Of a stretch of DNA of 64,000 nucleotides, positions 9,747 to 18,608 are shown in pieces. The stretch lies in NCBI RefSeq assembly GCF_029582805.1, contig NZ_JAKKUT010000001.1:303068-367067 (forward strand), given 5' to 3'. Made by a program: the position numbers and the translations under genes. The notes beneath the pieces are model-generated. The model searched no databases and was not told the origin of the DNA. It saw nothing but the letters and a program-made list of their open reading frames with translations. The stretch comes from Candidatus Synechococcus calcipolaris G9 (lineage in GTDB: Bacteria > Cyanobacteriota > Cyanobacteriia > Thermosynechococcales > Thermosynechococcaceae). Numbering within the stretch: the stretch's first letter is position 1; each line of letters starts with the position of its first letter.

Positions 9747-10053
9747 AAACAGCCTCTTGTCGTACCCTCTCCCTCAATCCCGCTGGCATCCGTTCCCGGA
9801 AATGGATCAAATCTACGGGCCGCCCTAGCCGTTCCATGAGTTCTTCCCGCAGTAGCACGACATCGAAAAGGGTTAATCGTGCCGATGGTAAGGGTTGATA
9901 AACAATATCCACATCGCTGTCGGGGTGGGCTTCATTGCGGGCATAGGAACCAAAGTAACCAAGGGCGGCTAAGGCAAATTGCTCGCCACGCTCTTGTAAA
10001 AATTGCTTTAACACCGCCTGCAAGTGTTCTTGGGTGAGGACAGCATCACTCAT
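9739..10053 (-). CDS. mntA: MntA-like minimal nucleotidyltransferase antitoxin
   Basis: 104 aa minimal nucleotidyltransferase. The GSx10DxD active-site motif is complete: [15 protein letters not shown] near residues 35-49. In known pairs MntA transfers AMP from ATP to the HEPN toxin to silence it. The start codon overlaps the mod stop by 4 bp and the stop overlaps hepT by 8 bp. With its partner intact, this is a complete toxin-antitoxin pair wedged between the methylase and the endonuclease of an R-M system. Confidence 0.86.
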   Translation of the reverse strand: MSDAVLTQEHLQAVLKQFLQERGEQFALAALGYFGSYARNEAHPDSDVDIVYQPLPSARLTLFDVVLLREELMERLGRPVDLIHFRERMPAGLRERVRQEAVYV

Positions 10054-12353
10054 ACATTCACCGCCAAGATCGTCATCGTGTCGTTGCCAAAAATATCTAC
10101 GACCTTCACCGCAATCTTACGTCGCCCCGCTGTGGCTTCATGGGCAACGCTCTTTAACTCCAGGGAACGATCTTTTTTGGTTCGGAAACTTTGCCATTCG
10201 TTCTCGAAGATGTAGTCCCCTGTCCATTGTTCACGGGTTTCGCCAGTATCAGGGTCTTGGATGCGGATGATCTCGCGCTTGTTCTCAAAGTCGAAATCTA
10301 CGCTCCAGTAGTCAATCCAGTCTGTCCATTGTTTCGTGAGTTGTTCTCGGTGGAGGATCCCTTTTTTGTCTTTGGTGAGTTTGATGATCTGCCCCTGTTC
10401 CACAACGACTTTGCTGCCTGTCCCACTTTTTTTGCCCAGTTCGGCTTCAGCGGTGGCGATGCTGTCCTGGGAGTAGAACACGGAGAAATCGGTTAATTCA
10501 ACTGCAATGGTGGCGGATTGTCCTTTTTTGCCGGGGATTATATGGGGCTTGACTTCAATATAGGAAACATCGTGAAAGACGACTTGATTTTTTTCTACGG
10601 CTCGTTTATCAAAGACTTCGGCGGGGATGTATTTGGGGGCGATGTCTATACCTTTGCTGCGGGCTTCATCGAGGACATTTGGAAACAGACCCATCTCGAA
10701 TTCAAAGCCAAGGATATCCACCTTTGTGATGTGTTTGCGGCGGCATTCGAGAATAATTTCTTCGACAAACAACCGTGTCACGGGTAAATTTACTGGCCCA
10801 ATCGCCACTAACCGCCCGGATCGTTTGCCGTGAAAGTGTTCAAACTGGGCCACAGGTTCGGCACGGTATGCCCGCAAAATTAACTCGATAAATGCGGCTT
10901 CTTTTTGTGCTAACTGCTGTTGTTGTTCCTGCTCCCGCAGACTGGGGTTAATACCGATGAAGTGTTGCCGCTCGTACTTACCAAGGTTGAGAATTTCAAA
11001 TGCCCGATAATCTTTACCCTCTTGTTTCAGTTGCCGTTGCACGCCGATCAGCCGCTTTCGGGTGGTGTGAATGGCAAACTTACCTAAATCCGTACAAATC
11101 CACTTACGCCCTAACTTCTCTGCTACTGCTGCGGTAGTGCCTGATCCACAAAAGAAGTCGGCAACTAGATCACCTTCATTGGATGAGGCTTTAATGATCC
11201 GTTCTAAGAGCGCTTCGGGCTTTTGAGTGGGGTAGTCAATCCTCTCGACAGCTTGCGAGTTGATTTCTGAAATATCCGTCCAAAGGTTTTGAATAGGCAT
11301 ACCTTTGAGTTCATCCGCAAAACTCTTCCGTCGAATTCTCGCATCTTTTTTTTCGGGAAAATGGAGACGTCCTTCACTATCCCATTGTTCCATCTTTTCT
11401 TTGGAGATCATCCAGCCATTCGGTGGGGATTTATAGCCTTTATAGTCGTAAATAAGATTTGGGCGATAGCCTGGATTGACTAAACTTGTGGGTTGATAGC
11501 GTCGCCCATTTTCATCAATGTATGTAAACCTCGTTTCAATGTACTCCTGATATTCGGGAGAGCCGAGATTATATTGAACATTGAGAGGTGTTTTTTGGGA
11601 CATTGCAAAATACAAGATGCTGTCGGTGCATATTCCAAAACGATTCGATTCATGAACAGCACTCGTAGTTCCGACACGACGTTTCCAAATAATCTCATTT
11701 CGGAAATTCACACTACTGAGTATTTCTTCAAGAATAGTCCGAATAAGATTACTTACTCGCCAATCGCAATGTATGTAAATACTGCCATCATCTGCCAATA
11801 AATCCCGCATCAAGATCAGCCGCTCATAGATCATCGAAATAAAGGAATCTGCACCCTTCCCCCAGGTGTCCCGATAGGCAATCTCTTCGAGAATGTTGGG
11901 CTTTTTGGTAAACGTATCGCCGCCGATCTCTATATCCATACTGAAATCTGCCCCCACATCAAAGGGCGGGTCAATATAGATCAGCTTTAATCCACCCTGG
12001 GCTTCAATCTCATCCCGCAGCGGCCCATTCTTCAAGGATGAAAGGATCAGCTTGTTGTCGCCCCAAATTAACTTGTTAGTCCATCCCCTCAGTTGCCGCC
12101 CCCGTGCATCCATTGAGAACAAATCCATCTGCATGGCAGTATCGGCTGGCTTTTCGGCTCGTGGTTCATCCACCTGCTCAATGGTTTGAAACGGCAAGAC
12201 TAAATTGCAGACCTCATTCGTTTTGCCATTCCAGACCAGTTCCACCTCCCGCTTGTCCCCAAACAGCAAGAAACGATACTTCTCCGGTAACTCCTTGTCT
12301 GCCTCCAGGTAGCGGATGATCTCCTGCTTTTCCTGATCCGTTACTTTCAACAT
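10050..12353 (-). CDS. Type III-like DNA methyltransferase, Mod subunit
   Basis: About 767 aa from the ATG at 12353. The amino-methyltransferase motifs run in beta-class order: catalytic DPPF ([13 protein letters not shown], about residue 130) first, then the SAM-binding [17 protein letters not shown] (about residue 410). A target-recognition segment lies between and after them. The protein methylates adenine or cytosine N; the recognition sequence is unknown. The frame extends to 12383, but those 10 extra codons come from the 37-bp repeat and overlap the DUF1345 gene. ATG 12353 sits right at the repeat edge with GGAAG upstream, so it is preferred. First gene of the four-gene operon. Confidence 0.9.
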   Translation of the reverse strand: MLKVTDQEKQEIIRYLEADKELPEKYRFLLFGDKREVELVWNGKTNEVCNLVLPFQTIEQVDEPRAEKPADTAMQMDLFSMDARGRQLRGWTNKLIWGDNKLILSSLKNGPLRDEIEAQGGLKLIYIDPPFDVGADFSMDIEIGGDTFTKKPNILEEIAYRDTWGKGADSFISMIYERLILMRDLLADDGSIYIHCDWRVSNLIRTILEEILSSVNFRNEIIWKRRVGTTSAVHESNRFGICTDSILYFAMSQKTPLNVQYNLGSPEYQEYIETRFTYIDENGRRYQPTSLVNPGYRPNLIYDYKGYKSPPNGWMISKEKMEQWDSEGRLHFPEKKDARIRRKSFADELKGMPIQNLWTDISEINSQAVERIDYPTQKPEALLERIIKASSNEGDLVADFFCGSGTTAAVAEKLGRKWICTDLGKFAIHTTRKRLIGVQRQLKQEGKDYRAFEILNLGKYERQHFIGINPSLREQEQQQQLAQKEAAFIELILRAYRAEPVAQFEHFHGKRSGRLVAIGPVNLPVTRLFVEEIILECRRKHITKVDILGFEFEMGLFPNVLDEARSKGIDIAPKYIPAEVFDKRAVEKNQVVFHDVSYIEVKPHIIPGKKGQSATIAVELTDFSVFYSQDSIATAEAELGKKSGTGSKVVVEQGQIIKLTKDKKGILHREQLTKQWTDWIDYWSVDFDFENKREIIRIQDPDTGETREQWTGDYIFENEWQSFRTKKDRSLELKSVAHEATAGRRKIAVKVVDIFGNDTMTILAVNV

Positions 12354-12388
12354 CTTGGCTTCCGGCTTACCATAAACCGGCAATTACA
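12352..12388 (-). repeat. Right copy of 37-bp direct repeat (att-like), 3' end of DUF1345
   Basis: This copy forms the last codons (VIAGLW-stop) of the DUF1345 gene plus 15 bases up to the mod start codon. It matches 6446-6482 with three substitutions. It contains an imperfect palindrome, CCGG-TTTA/TAAA-CCGG around 12362-12380, which could be a recombinase site or a small terminator-like hairpin. Confidence 0.75.
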
Positions 12389-13044
12389 TTAATCACTAGC
12401 CCAACAATCACACTATAGAAAAAGAACGAAACCAGTTCATGGAATAACACAAGGCGACGAATCCGCTGGGCAACAATGCTCACATCCGAGGTTTGGGACG
12501 TGAGACTAATGGTAAAGGAAAAGTACATAAAATCAAGGTAGTCCGGCTCCTCTTCCATGGGAAAATCGAGGCCACCAGCATAGCCAGCATCATTGAGACG
12601 GTGGTGATTATCATCATAATAATAACGGGCATACTGAAGACCAAAACTGGTATGGGTCAGACTCCAGGCGGCCAATACTGCCCAAGTAGCTAAACTTACC
12701 TGAAAGGTTAACAAGGGATTGCTGCCATTTTTGCTATCCGCTAAGATGAGTCCTGTGGCAATGATACTCGCGATCGCCGTAAAGACAACCAAAATCATAA
12801 TGAACAGGGCATTGGGTTCCCCCCGCTGCGATCTCACCCGTGTTTGTTGGCCATTCAAACTCAGCATCATCTTTAATAAAAGTAAGAGATAGGCGGTTAC
12901 TCCAAAATCCCAAGCCAACATCAGCCGAATTGCTAAGGGGTAAGTATGGGCCGTTAGAACAAGAGTAAGGGCGGCTACCACCAAGGCAAGGACAATCCGT
13001 ATTTCTGTATGAATGTGATCTAGCGATCGCCACAACCGATTCAT
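12367..13044 (-). CDS. DUF1345 membrane protein
   Basis: 225 aa with five or six hydrophobic spans, two near the N-terminus (about residues 14-60) and two in the last 80 residues. The [20 protein letters not shown] segment near residue 170 is the DUF1345 signature. Function is unknown. Its start overlaps the stop of the upstream gene by 4 bp, so the two are cotranscribed. Its 3' end is the integration target of the R-M island; the island copy restores the same amino acids, so the protein stays intact. Confidence 0.85.
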   Translation of the reverse strand: MNRLWRSLDHIHTEIRIVLALVVAALTLVLTAHTYPLAIRLMLAWDFGVTAYLLLLLKMMLSLNGQQTRVRSQRGEPNALFIMILVVFTAIASIIATGLILADSKNGSNPLLTFQVSLATWAVLAAWSLTHTSFGLQYARYYYDDNHHRLNDAGYAGGLDFPMEEEPDYLDFMYFSFTISLTSQTSDVSIVAQRIRRLVLFHELVSFFFYSVIVGLVINVIAGLW

Positions 13045-13850
13045 AATACCTCCACTTTTTGATAAGCTTGTCGCTGCTGTCGCCTTTGGCGTAAATTTCC
13101 CCGAGGGGAGATCGCCCAGGTTTGAACCTTAGCTGCTTTTTCTGCCCCGGCCCACTGGGCAAACAAACATTGACCAAATAGCTTTAGTTCAGGACGCACA
13201 TCTATCAGATATTGAGATGGAAAACCAGCTAGGCCATAACGGGCCCCAAAGAGACTACTCATCATCATGGCTAATAATTCTTGATGGGGACTAATCCCAT
13301 CTAAACCACTCATCGCTAAATGGAAATCTGGGCCGGCGATCGCCAAACGATAGACGGTTAAATCAATAAACAAATTAAAGGGAATATCTGACGGGTGAGT
13401 TTGGAACCATTGATCAACCTGTTCTAATAAAGCCGTCCAGTTCAAATCCGCAGATAAATTTCTATATTTTATCCAGTCCACTGGGCTAGGTTGGCTCAAA
13501 CTCATGTGTAGGATTTCCTTAAAGAGTGTGAGATCAGCCGTGGTCAAGGTTGCGATCGATGTCCCATGAATACCAGCCAGTGTAGTCTCTGTCACTTGCT
13601 CTAGATCAAACGTCAGCAGTGCGCTAGGAATGGCTTGCCCCAAAGATAAAGCGGACGGGGTTGAGAAATACTGCTGAAGAAGATTAGCCCACCATTCCTT
13701 AAGGTCTGAATCAGCTACATCGCCTTCATTGAGCCTAGGTTGAGAATATAACTCTTCTAGAACGTTATTTTGCCCGCCACTATCTGCTTTCGCCCCAAAG
13801 GTTCCAAGTAATGCCCCTTGAAATTGACTGAGTAGAGTGACCATCGCCAT
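13041..13850 (-). CDS. ADP-ribosylglycohydrolase-like protein, degenerate
   Basis: 269 aa, mostly helical. The N-terminus FQGALLGTFGA and the late MMMSSLFGARYGLAGFPSQY recall the start and the metal-site helix of the ADP-ribosylglycohydrolase fold. The acidic metal ligands expected in the active enzyme are not evident, so it may be a non-catalytic relative. The call is tentative. It sits directly upstream of and overlaps the DUF1345 gene. Confidence 0.5.
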   Translation of the reverse strand: MAMVTLLSQFQGALLGTFGAKADSGGQNNVLEELYSQPRLNEGDVADSDLKEWWANLLQQYFSTPSALSLGQAIPSALLTFDLEQVTETTLAGIHGTSIATLTTADLTLFKEILHMSLSQPSPVDWIKYRNLSADLNWTALLEQVDQWFQTHPSDIPFNLFIDLTVYRLAIAGPDFHLAMSGLDGISPHQELLAMMMSSLFGARYGLAGFPSQYLIDVRPELKLFGQCLFAQWAGAEKAAKVQTWAISPRGNLRQRRQQRQAYQKVEVL

Positions 13851-13936
13851 AGGCTACCACCTTAAGCAAAAAAGAGTGGCCCCGAAGAACCACCCTTTCA
13901 TTTAGTTAGAAATCAACAACTAGATTGATGAATCAA

Positions 13937-15790
13937 TTAGAAGCTGAAGGTTGTCCGAATAACACCTTGGATAATCGGCGAAGCAGAGGTGAATGCGGTG
14001 TTATTAGCAATATTGTTAGGATTCAAGATCGCCGTCACCATGGGAGTGATACTGATGTTGTCACTCAAGGGGAAGCGATAGAAGCCTTCAATATTGATTT
14101 GAGTACCGGTATTCGCGCCAAAGGTGGAGCTGGCACTGTTAATGAACGGTGCGCCAGCAGCAGCAGCTAGAACTGAACCGGGAACGAACAGGTCTTTATA
14201 GCCAACACCCGCCATGAAGGTATAGGCCATCATACCGGTGGGTGCGGCAGACAAAACACCAGGAAGGGTAGAACCAGCAGCCGTTGCATAGGGCAGAGGC
14301 GAGATGCTGTTGCTAGGAATACCAGCAATACCACCACGACCAAAGAGACCAAAGCGGCCCAGATTTAACTCGTAGTTAAGACCACCGGCAATGGCTTCAA
14401 CACCGTAGGTGCGAGAGTAGGTGGTTTGCAATTTAACAGCGTAGCTGTTGCGGCCACCACTGAAGGTATTGGCATACTCAAGTTCTACAGAACCTTGTTG
14501 GGGATCACCGGCAAAACCACCACGGTTAACGATATTGGCTCCAGCACCAGTTCCACTAATTGCCCGACCACCCTGACCAGCCATATAGAGAGCGCGGACA
14601 GTGAACGGGCCTTCGTTGGGGTTCCATTGCACCGCACCACCGGCACCACCACCAAAGTTCATAGCGTAGGGAACAATGAAGGGGTTATTGATGAAGAAGT
14701 AGGTACCGAAATCGTAGGCAGGAGAGTTAGCCCAGCTATTGGTGTCAATAATGTCACTGGGGTAGAACAACGGCCCGGCAGTAATGGTTAAATCCTGCAT
14801 GGGCATGAAGCTATAGGCTAAACGGTATAAGCCTACGCCAGTCCCAAAGCCCGACCAGTAGTATTGGCTAGGGCTGAAGTAAGGCTCCCCAGTTTGGCCA
14901 AAGCCACTGGCAGCAGATTGAACCGCACCACTGAGATCAGGGTTGCCACCAACACCGTAGGCAGAAATAGCATCAAAGCCAGCATTACCTGTAGATAGGG
15001 TGGTTTGCAGTAAGTCAGTTCCGCTAAAGCTGGTATTCAGGTTTAGCAAAACCGCAGCAATCACTGTGGGATTCAACTGTGTTGGGACTGCCAATGGAAG
15101 CCCACTACTAGTTGGAAGCAAGGGATTGAAATTATCGGCACTAGAAGGATTGAAGGTGGGCCCACTCAAGGCACCGCCATACTGGGCAGAAATAACCGCT
15201 AATCCTTGCAGTTTGGTGGTAGTGGAGAATTGGGTAGCTTCTAGGGCGGCGGTACGAGCTTCTAGGTTGTCAACCCGACCGCGGAGGGTGGCGAGTTCAG
15301 CGGCGAACTCATCCATTAATTTGCGAAGGGCTTCCAGTTCTTCTTTGGTGGCAAAGCGATCGCTAATGACATCCAAGCAAGCATTCAGAGCAGCAGCCAT
15401 TTCAAAACGAGTGGCGGCACGATTACCCCGGAAGGTTCCGTCAGGATAACCCGCAATACAACCATATTTCTCAACCAAGGATGCCAAGGCTTGATAGGCC
15501 CAGTCAGTGGGTTGGACATCGGACAGTTGCGATACCGAGGTCACTTGCCCCATGGACTCTTCGTTAGATAGAAGGTCGTCAACGGACATGATGGTGGTAG
15601 ACGCATCCGCTAGGGCGCCAGGAATAGGCAGAGCTTGGGCAGCTTCAGTATTCTCAGGCTGGGCAGCTAGAAGATTGTCGAATTTAGCAGTTTCAGTAGT
15701 TACCCCTAGTTCTGTGGCATGGGCAGGGTTAACGCCTGCAACAATACCCAGTAGGCTCAGGCTACCTGCCAAAAGGTAAGATTTTTTCAC
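13937..15790 (-). CDS. SLH-domain carbohydrate-selective/iron-uptake porin (OprB family)
   Basis: About 617 aa. The signal peptide starts VKKSYLLAGSLSLLGIVAG and ends at an AHA-type cleavage site. An SLH domain follows (SDVQPTDWAYQALASLVEKY through GYPDGTFRGNRAATRFEMAA), then a coiled coil of about 40 residues and an OprB-type beta-barrel ending in the typical aromatic TFSF. Proteins of this class anchor the cyanobacterial outer membrane to peptidoglycan and pass small solutes or inorganic ions. A longer frame starts at 15853, but the GTG at 15790 has AGGAG 8 bp upstream and begins directly at the signal peptide, so it is preferred. Confidence 0.88.
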   Translation of the reverse strand: MKKSYLLAGSLSLLGIVAGVNPAHATELGVTTETAKFDNLLAAQPENTEAAQALPIPGALADASTTIMSVDDLLSNEESMGQVTSVSQLSDVQPTDWAYQALASLVEKYGCIAGYPDGTFRGNRAATRFEMAAALNACLDVISDRFATKEELEALRKLMDEFAAELATLRGRVDNLEARTAALEATQFSTTTKLQGLAVISAQYGGALSGPTFNPSSADNFNPLLPTSSGLPLAVPTQLNPTVIAAVLLNLNTSFSGTDLLQTTLSTGNAGFDAISAYGVGGNPDLSGAVQSAASGFGQTGEPYFSPSQYYWSGFGTGVGLYRLAYSFMPMQDLTITAGPLFYPSDIIDTNSWANSPAYDFGTYFFINNPFIVPYAMNFGGGAGGAVQWNPNEGPFTVRALYMAGQGGRAISGTGAGANIVNRGGFAGDPQQGSVELEYANTFSGGRNSYAVKLQTTYSRTYGVEAIAGGLNYELNLGRFGLFGRGGIAGIPSNSISPLPYATAAGSTLPGVLSAAPTGMMAYTFMAGVGYKDLFVPGSVLAAAAGAPFINSASSTFGANTGTQINIEGFYRFPLSDNISITPMVTAILNPNNIANNTAFTSASPIIQGVIRTTFSF

Positions 15791-16004
15791 AATAGGACTC
15801 CTCACTCTCAAGAGCATTCTGGGATTTACAGGCCTACTAGTCAAGCACTGCAATTACCCCACACTGTATTTAGCATACACAATGAACTATGCCTTTGGGG
15901 CTAAGATTATGCACGCTTCTGATGATTTTAGAAGCAAGTTTAAGGAAACGTCAACTCCTAAATAAATATTTAACGGAGTATATTAATATGTTTTTTCCCT
16001 GGAA

Positions 16005-16709
16005 CTAAATTTGCTCTGGATCAATACCCTGGGAGCGAAGATAGTCCGCGAGGCGATCGGCTCGTTGGGTCTCTTGCTGTGCCCGTAGGGCTTCCTGCTC
16101 GGCCCGTTGTGCTTCTTGCTGTGCCCGCTGCTGGGCCTCCTCCATTCGTTGAGCCAATTCAACTGTTGTCAGAAATCGCCGTCCATCGGGATAATACACC
16201 TCTAGCTCGTCTTCCCCTAGGACAAATTGAATCCCTAGCCGAGGACTACGCCAGTGATCTATCATCTCAACGGTATCTAGCCCTTGGGGAGTTCTCACCA
16301 GTATGCTCAATTCCTGGCGTTCGGGATCGTAGATGTAATATTCCTCTACGCCGTGGCGATCGTAGAACTGTAGCTTTTTCACCATTTCCGTCAGCCGATT
16401 CCCAGGGGAAAGAATTTCAAACACTACCTGGGGGGCAATTCCTGCTTCTAGCCATTGTTGATAGGAGCCGCGATCGCCCTTGGGACGACCAAAAATCACC
16501 ATCACATCTGGGGCAACGCGAATATCGGGACGACCTTCTACCGGATACCAGAGTAAGTCTCCAGCGATAAAAACGTTAGGATCATTGGCAAAGAGGCATT
16601 CTAAATTTTCTTTGAGCAAGACGATCCAGCGAAACTGGCGGGTATTATCAGCCATGGGTTGACCATCACTGTCGGGATAGTGGATCGTGGGTTCAACAGA
16701 GAGTGTCAT
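16005..16709 (-). CDS. Uma2 family endonuclease-like protein (DUF820)
   Basis: 234 aa. The PD-(D/E)xK-like Uma2 core has PDIRVAPDVMVIFG, then QVVFEILSPGNR and YDRHGVEEYYIYDPE. The last 50 residues are a Gln/Glu/Ala/Arg-rich coiled coil with repeated QQ-AQRAEQEA units, common in cyanobacterial copies. The family is very abundant in cyanobacteria and its function is unknown. It is the first of four Uma2 genes in this window (also 23695, 37079 and 37660). Confidence 0.85.
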   Translation of the reverse strand: MTLSVEPTIHYPDSDGQPMADNTRQFRWIVLLKENLECLFANDPNVFIAGDLLWYPVEGRPDIRVAPDVMVIFGRPKGDRGSYQQWLEAGIAPQVVFEILSPGNRLTEMVKKLQFYDRHGVEEYYIYDPERQELSILVRTPQGLDTVEMIDHWRSPRLGIQFVLGEDELEVYYPDGRRFLTTVELAQRMEEAQQRAQQEAQRAEQEALRAQQETQRADRLADYLRSQGIDPEQI

Positions 16710-16802
16710 CCGCCTTTCTCCCTAGGTGCTATTGTTTTTTAGTTTACTGTTTATTTTCTAGTTGATTATTTCCTAATTTTCTACTTGCTGCGATGATTTA
16801 CC

Positions 16803-18251
16803 ATGGCTGAACCGGATATGACTCCTGATTTAACGCCTGATTTAACCATGTCCCAAGCATTGGAGGCCCTAGAGGCCTATCAGGGCCATTTAAGCTATGC
16901 GGCAGCCAAGCGATCCTTAGCTGAGATTCTGGTGAATTTAGATCTGAGCGATCGCGAGCGGGTGGGCCTAGAAACGGCGATCGCCGATCTGGAAGATATG
17001 CTAGACAAGCTGGAAAACGAAGTCATTCATATTGCTGTCTTTGGCATGGTAGGGCGGGGAAAATCCTCATTGCTCAATGCCCTCCTAGGAGAACCCTGGT
17101 TTGAAACGGGGCCCATCCATGGGGTCACTCGTACTGAAGCGTCCGCTGAATGGCAATTAATGGATGAAGAACTAGGTAGAGCCGATGGGGCTGAAGGTTC
17201 CTGGGCATCGGCTTCTATTCTCAGGCGATCGTCCATTGAGTTAATTGATACCCCCGGTATTGATGAAGTTGCCGGGGAGGATCGCCAGGCCCTAGCAGAG
17301 CAGGTGGCCCGCAAAGCCGATTTAATTCTATTTGTGATTGCTGGGGATATGACCCAGGTGGAGCATCGCGCCCTTACGGTTTTGCGCCAAGCCAGTAAAC
17401 CCATTCTGCTGGTATTTAATAAGGTGGATCAATATCCTGACACCGATCGCCAAGCCATTTATGCCAAAATCCGGGATGAACGGGTCAGGGAACTGTTATC
17501 CCCGGATGAAATTGTGATGGCGGCCGCCTCGCCCCTGATTCCCAAGGTATACCACGACCCAGATGGGACGGTTCGGGCCAAACTGGTGCCAGGGCCACCC
17601 CAAGTCACTGCCCTCAAGTTGAAAATACTTGAGATTTTAGAACGGGAAGGCAAGGCCCTTGTGGCTCTCAATTCCTTACTCTATGCCAATGATATCCATG
17701 AAAAAATTACCCAACGGAAGATGGATATTCGTGAGACGGAGGCGAACCAGATTATCTGGAAAGGAGCGGTGACAAAAGCCCTAGCGATCGCCCTCAATCC
17801 CTTTGCAGTTGTGGATATTCTCAGTAGCTTGGCCATTGATGTAGCGACAATTCAAATTCTCTCCCGTTTGTATGGGATTGATATGACCCAGGAAGGCGCA
17901 ACGGAACTTCTCCAGAACATTGCCCTAGGAATGGGCAGTATTAGTGCCACGGAACTCGTGACCAATATGGGTTTAAGTTCCCTAAAGGGGCTGTTGGGTT
18001 TGACCGCACCGGTGACGGGGGGATTATCCTTGGTTCCCTACATTTCAGTGGCCATGACCCAGGGGGCGATCGCTGGGGTATCCTCCTACGGCATTGGTCA
18101 GGTGACAAAGGCCTATCTCGCCAATGGTGCAGCCTGGGGGCCGGCGGGGCCCAAGACCGTGGTTCGGAATATTCTCAATACAATGGATCAAACCTATGTT
18201 CTCAGTCGGCTGAAGCAGGAGCTACATGGTCGGCTGTATTCGGGAGCCTAG
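16803..18251 (+). CDS. GTPase with C-terminal DUF697 domain
   Basis: 482 aa. The P-loop is GMVGRGKSSLLNALL near residue 83, the switch region DTPGIDEV near residue 150 and FNKVDQYP near residue 205, so the G domain is complete. The C-terminal 170 residues are hydrophobic and glycine-rich (DUF697) and probably contact the membrane. The cellular role is unknown. It starts with ATG at 16803, preceded by an AT-rich gap of about 90 bp from the divergent Uma2 gene. Confidence 0.85.
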   Translation: MAEPDMTPDLTPDLTMSQALEALEAYQGHLSYAAAKRSLAEILVNLDLSDRERVGLETAIADLEDMLDKLENEVIHIAVFGMVGRGKSSLLNALLGEPWFETGPIHGVTRTEASAEWQLMDEELGRADGAEGSWASASILRRSSIELIDTPGIDEVAGEDRQALAEQVARKADLILFVIAGDMTQVEHRALTVLRQASKPILLVFNKVDQYPDTDRQAIYAKIRDERVRELLSPDEIVMAAASPLIPKVYHDPDGTVRAKLVPGPPQVTALKLKILEILEREGKALVALNSLLYANDIHEKITQRKMDIRETEANQIIWKGAVTKALAIALNPFAVVDILSSLAIDVATIQILSRLYGIDMTQEGATELLQNIALGMGSISATELVTNMGLSSLKGLLGLTAPVTGGLSLVPYISVAMTQGAIAGVSSYGIGQVTKAYLANGAAWGPAGPKTVVRNILNTMDQTYVLSRLKQELHGRLYSGA

Positions 18252-18364
18252 GGTTTGGCTGCGACAATTATTGCCATTCCTAACCAAACCATTGATGGTT
18301 ATAGTCGCTCAAAGATATGCCGATTAAGCTAAGGATAATGTTGAGTGGGTAAGGCCCAAATTCT

Positions 18365-18604
18365 ATGGATATTCAACGCCCCAATGCCCAACCTCTTTCC
18401 GAAGAGGAACAAGCAGAACTCGATCACTTAAAGAAAATCATTGAAGCAGCGATCGCCGATGGTGTGTTAACGGCCCCAGAGATGGAACGCATTAAACAGC
18501 AAATGGGCGCAGACGGGAAAGTATCCCTGGAAGAATTAGAACTTTACCGACTACTGGTGCAGGAAAAAATTTCCCAGGGCCTCCTCAATCGGGACATCGG
18601 TTAA
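18365..18604 (+). CDS. Small conserved cyanobacterial protein, unknown function
   Basis: 79 aa, acidic and helical: EEEQAELDHLKKIIEAAIAD, then TAPEMERIKQQM. The spacing of acidic residues in ADGKVSLEELELY recalls an EF-hand-like or TerB-like helix, but no full calcium loop can be claimed. It lies 113 bp after the DUF697 GTPase on the same strand and is convergent with the PBP gene, which ends 4 bp beyond its stop. Confidence 0.7.
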   Translation: MDIQRPNAQPLSEEEQAELDHLKKIIEAAIADGVLTAPEMERIKQQMGADGKVSLEELELYRLLVQEKISQGLLNRDIG

Positions 18605-18608
18605 TACT

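Larger units (their letters stand above)
6446..12388 (-). mobile_element. Putative genomic island: Type III-like R-M plus MntA/HepT, flanked by 37-bp repeats
   Basis: About 5.9 kb bounded by 37-bp direct repeats. The right copy is the living 3' end of the DUF1345 gene, the left copy a diverged duplicate. Inside are mod, mntA, hepT and res in one overlapping operon and no integrase or transposase. I find no GCGATCGC octamer between 6679 and 12350, whereas the flanking chromosome has many, which supports horizontal origin. The mod ATG at 12353 lies exactly where the right repeat ends. The mobilising enzyme, if any, is absent, so the element is presumably immobile or moved in trans. Confidence 0.65.

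Noticed and set aside
10191-10787. Long plus-strand frames opposite the mod gene
   Set aside because: They are antisense shadows of mod, whose methyltransferase motifs are clear.
15000-15449. A 149-aa plus-strand frame inside the porin
   Set aside because: It is antisense to a porin with a signal peptide, SLH domain and barrel, and has no motifs of its own.
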